DNA of 8,946 nt from Omnitrophica bacterium RIFOXYB12_FULL_50_7. GTDB taxonomy: Bacteria > Omnitrophota > Omnitrophia > Omnitrophales > Aquincolibacteriaceae. This document shows positions 1 through 5,296 of this stretch, piece by piece. The stretch covers positions 579 through 9,524 of the forward strand of contig MHFU01000027.1 in the NCBI GenBank assembly GCA_001804345.1, read 5' to 3'. A model generated the notes under the pieces. The model did no database searches. It was given only the letters and a program-made list of their open reading frames with translations, and was not told the origin of the DNA. The first letter of the stretch is position 1. Each line of letters begins with the position of its first letter. The position numbers and the translations under genes are program-made.

Positions 1-348
1 TATGTCCGCGTTCTTGAGATACGCGAGAGCCTGAAGATCCTCGATCAGGCCCTGGCCAAGATCCCGGCGGGAGAGATCCTGAATAAGAAGACCCTTCCCC
101 TGCTCAAGATGCCGCGCAACTTCAAACCGCCAGTGGGTGAAGCCTACGGACGCGTCGAGTCTCCCAAAGGGGAGCTCGGATTTTATGTTGTAAGCGACGG
201 CACGCCGCAGCCGTGGCGCTATCATGTGCGCGCTCCCTCGCTCATCAACTTGACTGTCTTGGAAGAAATGTGCCTCGGCCAAAAGATCGCGGATGCCATC
301 ATCATCTTGGGAAGCATCGATATTGTGCTCGGGGAGACGGACCGATGA
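1..348 (+). CDS. nuoD: NuoD, complex I 49-kDa-type subunit (3' end only)
   Basis: This is the C-terminal 115 residues of NuoD, read in the first frame from the left edge; the start lies outside the window. NuoD is a peripheral-arm subunit related to the large subunit of [NiFe] hydrogenases, and with NuoB and NuoH it forms the quinone-binding pocket. The sequence shows the family's C-terminal signature: an EAYGRVESPKGELGFYVVSD block, then PQPWRYHVRAPSLINL, and the typical ending GSIDIVLGETDR just before the stop. The metal-binding cysteines of the hydrogenase ancestor are not expected in NuoD, and the C-terminal pair is absent here. The gene is followed by a 121-bp repeat-bearing spacer and then nuoI, not by nuoE as in the E. 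coli operon. Identification is secure; upstream completeness cannot be judged. Confidence 0.97.
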   Translation, partial: YVRVLEIRESLKILDQALAKIPAGEILNKKTLPLLKMPRNFKPPVGEAYGRVESPKGELGFYVVSDGTPQPWRYHVRAPSLINLTVLEEMCLGQKIADAIIILGSIDIVLGETDR

Positions 349-382
349 TGTGTGTGATTTCTAAACTTTATCGGGATACACC

Positions 383-412
383 ATGTAGCGCACACTTAAG
401 TGTGCGCTACAT
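383..412. repeat. Perfect 30-bp palindrome within a nested inverted repeat, nuoD-nuoI spacer
   Basis: The arms are atgtagcgcacactt (383-397) and its exact reverse complement (398-412), with no loop and CTTAAG at the centre. A second stem encloses it: 369-378 (tatcgggata) pairs with 422-431 (tatcccgcta) with one mismatch. Two smaller inverted repeats follow before nuoI: agcga/tcgct (434-438/446-450) and aagct/agctt (455-459/463-467). There is no T-run after the palindrome on either strand, so it does not look like an intrinsic terminator. It could be a REP-type or miniature mobile element, a protein-binding site, or an mRNA-processing or stabilising structure. The rest of the 349-469 spacer shows no gene or clear promoter. 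Confidence 0.9.
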
Positions 413-469
413 TAAAGAGATTATCCCGCTATCAGCGACTTCGCTTCGCTCTCTAAGCTGGGAGCTTCC

Positions 470-1066
470 ATGATCTTCGGCATGGGTGTTTTTAAAGGCA
501 TGATGGTCACGCTCAAGAATTTCCTGACCTCTTACGTTTGCAAACCGGATAACGGCGGCATCTTCACAGTCCAGTACCCGGAAGAACGCGAAAAAGTGAT
601 CGAGAATTTCAGAAACTTCCCTTTTCTTGTTTATGATGAAACGCCCGAGAAGATCCGCTGTGTGGCATGCGGCATTTGCGAACGGGAATGTCCGCCTAAA
701 TGTATCCATATTGAGATGGCCCTTGACGCGGCTGGGAAGCCAACCCGAAAACCCGCGGTCTTCGATGTGGATTATGGCCTTTGCATGAATTGCGGCATGT
801 GCGAAGATGTCTGCCCGTTCGATTCGATCTTCATGGACCATGCCTTTGAGGTCACAGCCCCGGAGCAAAGCGAAGGTTTGGTTCGCCACAAGGAAAGACT
901 CATGAAATCAAACGAGTATTTCCAAAAAGTCCGGCCGACATTGGCGTCCGCCATTGACCAGAAGAGAAAAGCGTCGGAAGACAAGAAAAAGGCCGCCGCG
1001 GCTCAAGCTCCGGCGCCCCCACCACCAAGCGCGGGCGGGCCGCCGGCGAAACAGGAACCAAAATGA
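470..1066 (+). CDS. nuoI: NuoI, complex I ferredoxin-type subunit with two [4Fe-4S] clusters
   Basis: This 198-residue protein is the peripheral-arm subunit that carries clusters N6a and N6b and passes electrons towards NuoB. Two CxxCxxCxxxCP motifs are visible, with Cys64, 67, 70 and 74 and Cys105, 108, 111 and 115; an extra Cys78 follows the first motif. The N-terminal stretch, with TLKNFL and FTVQYPEE, matches the membrane-facing helix and linker of NuoI. The ATG at 470 is preceded by GGGAG (460-464) at 5 bases; a second ATG at 482 is a weaker choice. Residues from about 165 form a Lys/Ala/Pro-rich low-complexity tail that is not part of the conserved fold. The stop overlaps the nuoH start (ATGA), suggesting translational coupling. 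Its place before nuoH is unusual, since nuoI normally follows nuoH. Confidence 0.97.
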   Translation: MIFGMGVFKGMMVTLKNFLTSYVCKPDNGGIFTVQYPEEREKVIENFRNFPFLVYDETPEKIRCVACGICERECPPKCIHIEMALDAAGKPTRKPAVFDVDYGLCMNCGMCEDVCPFDSIFMDHAFEVTAPEQSEGLVRHKERLMKSNEYFQKVRPTLASAIDQKRKASEDKKKAAAAQAPAPPPPSAGGPPAKQEPK

Positions 1067-2235
1067 TAAGAAGCTGGGAATTCTACGTCGATATGATCTT
1101 CGTGACGGCCAAGGCATGGATCCTGAGCCTTTTGGGCCGCTTCTTGCCCGACTGGATCGTGGTGCTTGCCTCGATCACAATAAGCGGCGTTGTGATCCTG
1201 TGTCTGGGACCGGTGATCATGATGTACCTGACTCTTCTTGAGAGAAAAGTGATCGGCCGGATCCAGAACCGTTATGGCCCAAACCGCGTCGGTAAGTGGG
1301 GCCTTCTGCAGCCCATCGCCGACGGCATCAAGATGTTCACCAAAGAAGACATCGTTCCCGCAAACGCGGATAAGATCGTCCACCTTCTCGCACCCATCGT
1401 GATCGTGGTACCCGCGCTCATGATCTTTTTGGTCGTACCTTTCGGTGAGCGCATGACGGCGGTCAATCTGAATATCGGCCTTCTTTTTTTCATTGCGGTA
1501 TCGTCGGTCACCATCCTCCCGATCTTTATGGGAAGCTGGGCCTCACGGAACAAATATTCGCTTTTGGGCGGCATGCGTACGGCGGCCCAGATGATCTCGT
1601 ATGAAATCCCGATGACCCTGGCCGTCGTCCCGGCCATCATGATGAGCCAGAGCCTTTCGACCAATACGATCGTCCTGGCGCAAACCGGTGATTTTGATCT
1701 GCACTGGTTCATCTTTACACCTTGGGGCATCGTGGGATTTATCATCTTTTTTCTTTGCGCGACCGCGGAATGCAACCGTCCCCCGTTCGATCTCCCGGAA
1801 GCAGAATCCGAACTCGTCGCGGGTTTCCACACCGAATATAGCGGCATGAAATTCGCCCTCTTTTACATGGCGGAGTACATGAACGCATTCACGCTTTGCG
1901 GCATCGCGGCCACGCTCTTTCTCGGCGGCTGGCAGGGACCTTTCCTCCCCTCCTGGCTCTGGTTCTTCGGAAAAACGTTTCTTCTTATCTGTGTGATGAT
2001 CTGGTTCCGCGGCACCTTCCCGCGCTTTCGCGTCGACCACCTGATGGGATTCGCCTGGAAATTCCTTTTGCCGCTCACGCTTATCAATATTTTGCTCACA
2101 GCACTCTGGCAGTTTACATCGAATCTCACAGCGTGGCTCTGGTCGATCCTGATCCTGGGCATTTCACTCTGGATCTTGGTCAAGCTCAACCGAACTTTTG
2201 TTCCTGAAAAACGCCACTACCCTTTGGAAAGCTGA
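1063..2235 (+). CDS. nuoH: NuoH, complex I membrane subunit at the quinone site
   Basis: NuoH (390 residues) anchors the peripheral arm and forms the membrane side of the quinone chamber (mitochondrial ND1). Visible signatures are LLERKVIGRIQNRYGPNRVG (residues 58-77), then LLQPIADGIKMFTKED (81-96), and the loop around residues 235-272 containing AECNRPPFDLPEAESELVAG and EYSGMKFALFYMAEY. Conserved acidic residues of this family are present, including Glu60, Glu181, Asp243, Glu246, Glu248, Glu250 and Glu258. Multiple hydrophobic helices span the protein. It is longer than the E. coli protein (325 residues): about 24 residues more at the N terminus, and a C-terminal extension with one further hydrophobic segment near 355-375. 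The start overlaps the nuoI stop by 4 bases, and nuoJ begins 3 bases after its stop. Confidence 0.98.
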   Translation: MIRSWEFYVDMIFVTAKAWILSLLGRFLPDWIVVLASITISGVVILCLGPVIMMYLTLLERKVIGRIQNRYGPNRVGKWGLLQPIADGIKMFTKEDIVPANADKIVHLLAPIVIVVPALMIFLVVPFGERMTAVNLNIGLLFFIAVSSVTILPIFMGSWASRNKYSLLGGMRTAAQMISYEIPMTLAVVPAIMMSQSLSTNTIVLAQTGDFDLHWFIFTPWGIVGFIIFFLCATAECNRPPFDLPEAESELVAGFHTEYSGMKFALFYMAEYMNAFTLCGIAATLFLGGWQGPFLPSWLWFFGKTFLLICVMIWFRGTFPRFRVDHLMGFAWKFLLPLTLINILLTALWQFTSNLTAWLWSILILGISLWILVKLNRTFVPEKRHYPLES

Positions 2236-2238
2236 TCG

Positions 2239-2763
2239 ATGCCGATCCTAGAAATAGCCGCAAAATTCGGAACTTATGCTGTCATGGCCGTGATCCTTAT
2301 ATTCGCCTTGGGCGTGGTCACGTTCCGGAATCTTTTCCATTGCGCGCTTTGTCTCGCAGCGGCGCTCATCGGAACGGCGGTCATTTATGTCGTACTCCAG
2401 GCGGAGTACCTCGCCGCGATCCAGATCCTTCTTTATGTTGGCGCGGTGGTCACACTGATTATTTTTGCCATTATGCTCACAGAACACCTCGCGGGAAAGA
2501 CCGCCCGCCAGAATAATTCGCAAAGTTTGCTTGCGATTGTGGGGCTTCTTGGCTTCGTGACGCTACTCGCAACTCTTATCCTGAAAACACCCTGGCCGGT
2601 CACCCCGACCGCGCTTCAAGCCAAGAACTCGGTCATGGGACTCGGCAAAGCCTTGATGGGAACCTATGTATTTCCGTTCGAGGTCATCTCGATCATTTTG
2701 ATCGCAGCCCTGATCGGCACGGTGGTCATCGCCAAAAAGGATGCTCCGGAGGAACCCTTGTGA
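2239..2763 (+). CDS. nuoJ: NuoJ, complex I membrane subunit (ND6 type)
   Basis: This 174-residue membrane subunit corresponds to mitochondrial ND6 and lies between NuoH/NuoA and NuoK in the membrane arm. Five hydrophobic segments are seen at about residues 12-27, 34-52, 58-80, 96-115 and 147-165. The diagnostic region is LQAEYLAAIQILLYVGAVVT (53-72) followed by IIFAIMLTE, in which the third helix of the family carries the pi-bulge at the conserved tyrosine (Tyr66 here). The C-terminal FPFEVISIILIAALIGTVV block is also typical. The ATG follows the nuoH stop by 3 bases with a weak GGAAA upstream (2226-2230). Its 3' end contains the GGAGG ribosome-binding site of nuoK, and its stop overlaps the nuoK GTG start, which suggests coupled translation. 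Confidence 0.97.
   Translation: MPILEIAAKFGTYAVMAVILIFALGVVTFRNLFHCALCLAAALIGTAVIYVVLQAEYLAAIQILLYVGAVVTLIIFAIMLTEHLAGKTARQNNSQSLLAIVGLLGFVTLLATLILKTPWPVTPTALQAKNSVMGLGKALMGTYVFPFEVISIILIAALIGTVVIAKKDAPEEPL
2748..2752 (+). promoter_or_regulatory. Ribosome-binding site supporting the GTG start of nuoK
   Basis: GGAGG lies inside the last codons of nuoJ, 7 bases before the GTG at 2760. It supports GTG as the nuoK start, which overlaps the nuoJ stop by 4 bases (GTGA). Confidence 0.8.
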
Positions 2764-3074
2764 TCGTACTCCCCTTGTCGCACATCCTGATTTTTTCGCT
2801 CGTCCTTTTCGCGATCGGAGTTTACGGCGCGCTCGTGCGGCGGAATATCATCGGCATTCTGATCTCGATCGAGCTTATGTTGAACGCGGCAAATATTAAC
2901 CTGATCGCGTTCTCGAAATACACGTCCCTTTCTCCGGAAACAGGGCAGATCTTCGCTCTTTTTGTGATCGCGATCGCCGCGACCGCCGCCGCTGTAGGAC
3001 TCGCCATCGTTCTGGCTCTTTACCGCGTCCGCAAAACCGTTCAAGCCGATGAGGTTAATTTACTAAAATGGTAA
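2760..3074 (+). CDS. nuoK: NuoK, complex I membrane subunit (ND4L type), lacking one conserved Glu
   Basis: This 104-residue, three-helix protein is the ND4L homologue that forms part of a proton path next to NuoN and NuoJ. Helix 2 carries ILISIELMLNAANINLIAF, with Glu38 at the position of the essential E. coli Glu36. Helix 3 reads FALFVIAIAATAAAVGLAI: where the family normally has AAAEAAVGLA, the glutamate equivalent to E. coli Glu72 is replaced by Ala76 (codon GCC, 2985-2987), preceded by Thr75. The reading frame is intact and the C-terminal ADEVNLLKW ending is normal, so a frameshift is not the cause. Length is close to the usual 100-105 residues. The GTG start is supported by GGAGG at 2748-2752 and by the 4-base overlap with nuoJ. 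Family identity is certain; the functional effect of the substitution is unknown. Confidence 0.96.
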   Translation: MIVLPLSHILIFSLVLFAIGVYGALVRRNIIGILISIELMLNAANINLIAFSKYTSLSPETGQIFALFVIAIAATAAAVGLAIVLALYRVRKTVQADEVNLLKW

Positions 3075-3087
3075 CGTCTTACGAAAG

Positions 3088-3207
3088 ATCCAAGAACCAA
3101 GAAACAAGATCCAAACAAAATCAAAATCTCAATTTCCAAAAAAATTCTGTTGGAAACTTTTGTCCTTGGAATTTGGTATTTGATTGGTTCTTGGGATTTG
3201 GATCTTG
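3088..3207. repeat. AT-rich imperfect inverted repeat, nuoK-nuoL spacer (copy 1)
   Basis: The 193-bp spacer 3075-3267 is mostly one imperfect inverted repeat. Perfect arms include caagaaccaa (3091-3100) with ttggttcttg (3184-3193), and caagatccaaa (3105-3115) with tttggatcttg (3197-3207). A central short stem pairs tttccaa (3133-3139) with ttggaaa (3150-3156). The left half is A/C-rich and the right half G/T-rich, and the motifs recur with small variations, so several alternative pairings are possible. A related copy lies between nuoM and nuoN. After the repeat, a 5-bp hairpin (ggacg/cgtcc, 3224-3237) precedes the nuoL ribosome-binding site. No gene or transposase is present; a non-autonomous intergenic repeat is the likeliest reading. 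Confidence 0.85.
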
Positions 3208-3255
3208 TCCGCCACAATACGCTGGACGGATTCGTCCTTCGCCGGAGAATTTAAA

Positions 3256-3260
3256 AAGGA
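3256..3260 (+). promoter_or_regulatory. Ribosome-binding site that fixes the nuoL start
   Basis: AAGGA lies 7 bases before the ATG at 3268. It selects that start over an in-frame ATG at 3184 that lies inside the intergenic inverted repeat. Confidence 0.75.
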
Positions 3261-3267
3261 CGCTTTT

Positions 3268-5211
3268 ATGACCTCTGATCAAATCATCCTGGTCCCGTTA
3301 TTACCGTTTCTCGCGTTTGCGGCGAATATTCTGGCCGGCCGCTGGCTGAAAAATCGCGCGGCCTGGCTCTCCGTCGCCACGAGTTCGGTGGCCTGCGTGA
3401 TCGCGCTGCCCATTTGCTGGGCCGTCTTCCAGGGCGCCCATTTTGCTCACCAGGGAACCTGGCTTATGCTCGGCACGGTGCCGCTCAAGTTCGGTTATTT
3501 GATGGACCCTCTTTCGGCGACTCTCCTTTTCATGGTCACGATCGTCGGCACCCTGATCCAGATCTATGCCGCAGGCTACATGCACGGCGACCCGCGCTAC
3601 AGCCGCTTCTTCGCGTACGTTTCGCTTTTCATGTCCGCCATGCTCACCCTTGTGGTCTCGGACAACTATCTTCTCTTTTTCATGGCGTGGGAGATCATGG
3701 GACTTTGCTCGTATCTTTTAATCGGATTTTATTTCGAGAAGGATTCTGCCGCGAACGCCTCTCTCAAGGCATTCCTCACCACGCGCATCGGGGACGTCGG
3801 CTTCCTTCTTGGTTTCCTCACGCTCTTTGCAGCACTCGGTACTTTGAATTTTTCGGAAATGAACACACTCATGGCCGGAGCGCACGGAAGTCACGCAACT
3901 TTGAATACAGGGCTCCTAACCCTGGCGGCACTTCTCATTTTTTGCGGCACGATTGGAAAATCTGCGCAGTTCCCTTTGCACGTGTGGCTCCCGGACGCCA
4001 TGGAAGGCCCGACCCCCGTGAGCGCTCTCATTCACGCGGCAACCATGGTGGCGGCTGGTGTTTTCCTTGTCGCGCGTTCTTTCACCCTTTTTATGGCGGT
4101 CCCGAACATCCTGCCAATCGTCACCGCTATCGGAACAATCACAGCCTTTATGGCCGCCTTTATCGCGCTCACGCAAAACGACATCAAACGTATTCTTGCT
4201 TATTCCACGATCTCGCAGCTGGGTTACATGGTCACCGCCATGGGGCTCTCCGGCCTCGGTGCCGGGACCTTTCACCTCATCACGCACGCTTTCTTTAAAG
4301 CCCTGCTCTTCCTCGGCGCCGGCAGCGTGATCCACGGAACCCATGTCCAGGATATCCGCGAGATGGGCGGGCTTTTCAAAAAAATGCCGCACACCGCCGT
4401 CACGTTCATCATCGCAAGTCTCGCCCTTTCTGGCGTCCCGCCGCTTTCCGGGTTCTGGTCCAAAGATGAGATCCTGCTCTCGGCGTTCGGGGCCGGGAAT
4501 TTCCTGGTCTTCGGCATCCTTCTCCTCACGGCATTGATGACGGCCTTCTATATGTTCCGCCTTATTTTCCTGACTTTTTTCGGCGCGGCCCGGAATGCCA
4601 AAGTCCACGCACATGAATCCCCCGCTCTCATGACCGGACCTCTTTGGTGTCTCGCTGTGGGATCGATCGTGATCGGTATCCCCGGTTCTCCTTTCATGCA
4701 CCACTGGTTCCAAAAATTCATAGCGCACATGGTTCATTATCCGGAATACGAACCTTCGGGCCTGGTCATGGCCTGTTCGATCGCGGTCGCGATCCTCGGG
4801 ATCACTCTCGCTGGGGTCATGTATCTTAAGCAAAAGCATTGGGCCGCCGCTGTCGCGAAAAACTTCCCACTCTTTTACCGACTTTCTTTCAATAAATTCT
4901 ATTTTGACGAGTTCTATGCCGCTTATGTCGTGAAACCTTTTAATGCGCTGGGCCACGTCCTGTTCGGTTTTGACGAAACTGTGATCGACGGCGCGGTCAA
5001 CGGCACCGGACGCAACACCCTGTTCCTGAGCGAGATAAAGAACTGGATCGACCAATATATCGTGGACGGCGCCGTGAATTTCATGGGGACTGCGGTTTAT
5101 TTTCTGAATTCGTTCGTGAAACGCATCCAGACCGGTTTTGTGCAGAATTATCTTTTGATTGTGTTTCTCGTATTGGTTGCTTTTCTCATTTTGGAATTGA
5201 AACTGGCATAA
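3268..5211 (+). CDS. nuoL: NuoL, distal antiporter-like proton-pumping subunit (ND5 type)
   Basis: NuoL (647 residues) is the most distal membrane subunit, with an Mrp-antiporter-like core and a long lateral helix that runs back along the membrane arm. Charged residues of the proton path are all present: Glu142 (MAWEIMGLCSYLLIGF), Asp176 (RIGDVGFL), Lys231 (GKSAQFPLHVWLPDAMEGPT), His256 (ALIHAATMVAAG), His336 and His340 (FHLITHAFFKALLFLGAG), and Lys399-Asp400 (GFWSKDEIL). The region from about residue 540 to 620 fits the lateral helix, followed by a last membrane helix at about 626-645. Length matches the family. An open frame continues 84 bp upstream to 3184, but that part is repeat sequence with no family similarity, and AAGGA sits before the ATG at 3268. 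The 193-bp spacer upstream contains an inverted repeat. Confidence 0.98.
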   Translation: MTSDQIILVPLLPFLAFAANILAGRWLKNRAAWLSVATSSVACVIALPICWAVFQGAHFAHQGTWLMLGTVPLKFGYLMDPLSATLLFMVTIVGTLIQIYAAGYMHGDPRYSRFFAYVSLFMSAMLTLVVSDNYLLFFMAWEIMGLCSYLLIGFYFEKDSAANASLKAFLTTRIGDVGFLLGFLTLFAALGTLNFSEMNTLMAGAHGSHATLNTGLLTLAALLIFCGTIGKSAQFPLHVWLPDAMEGPTPVSALIHAATMVAAGVFLVARSFTLFMAVPNILPIVTAIGTITAFMAAFIALTQNDIKRILAYSTISQLGYMVTAMGLSGLGAGTFHLITHAFFKALLFLGAGSVIHGTHVQDIREMGGLFKKMPHTAVTFIIASLALSGVPPLSGFWSKDEILLSAFGAGNFLVFGILLLTALMTAFYMFRLIFLTFFGAARNAKVHAHESPALMTGPLWCLAVGSIVIGIPGSPFMHHWFQKFIAHMVHYPEYEPSGLVMACSIAVAILGITLAGVMYLKQKHWAAAVAKNFPLFYRLSFNKFYFDEFYAAYVVKPFNALGHVLFGFDETVIDGAVNGTGRNTLFLSEIKNWIDQYIVDGAVNFMGTAVYFLNSFVKRIQTGFVQNYLLIVFLVLVAFLILELKLA

Positions 5212-5223
5212 GCTTAGAGTGTT

Positions 5224-5268
5224 GAGTTCGGAGTAACACCATGGATTTTTGCTCCTGGCTCCGAACTC
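5224..5268. repeat. Inverted repeat in the nuoL-nuoM spacer
   Basis: In the 85-bp spacer 5212-5296, gagttcggag (5224-5233) is the exact reverse complement of ctccgaactc (5259-5268), leaving a 25-base loop. Related tracts (gctcctggctcc, ctcctgactcc) repeat the same motif nearby. The sequence is unrelated to the repeats in the K/L and M/N spacers. There is no T-run, so an intrinsic terminator is unlikely. The right arm (ctcct, 5266-5270) can also pair with the nuoM ribosome-binding site at 5286-5290. Confidence 0.75.
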
Positions 5269-5283
5269 CTGACTCCGTACTTT

Positions 5284-5290
5284 AAAGGAG
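5284..5290 (+). promoter_or_regulatory. Strong ribosome-binding site of nuoM
   Basis: AAAGGAG lies 6 bases before the ATG at 5297. It is one of the strongest such sites in the window and lies directly downstream of the spacer's inverted repeat. Confidence 0.85.
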
Positions 5291-5296
5291 AACTAC

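Noticed and set aside
383..412. The 30-bp palindrome as a rho-independent terminator after nuoD
   Set aside because: No T-run follows on either strand, and nuoI downstream belongs to the same complex, so termination here would make little sense.
3184..3267. In-frame 28-codon N-terminal extension of nuoL from an ATG at 3184
   Set aside because: It translates the right arm of the intergenic repeat, shows no NuoL similarity, and the ATG at 3268 has a good AAGGA site.
3068..3271. Small plus-strand open frame of 67 codons across the nuoK-nuoL spacer
   Set aside because: It overlaps the end of nuoK, is built from repeat sequence, and has no ribosome-binding site or recognisable domain.
3916..5055. 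Long minus-strand open frame of 379 codons opposite nuoL
   Set aside because: Its highly charged, Asp/Arg/His-rich translation is the usual antisense shadow of a membrane-protein gene; nuoL on the other strand is certain.
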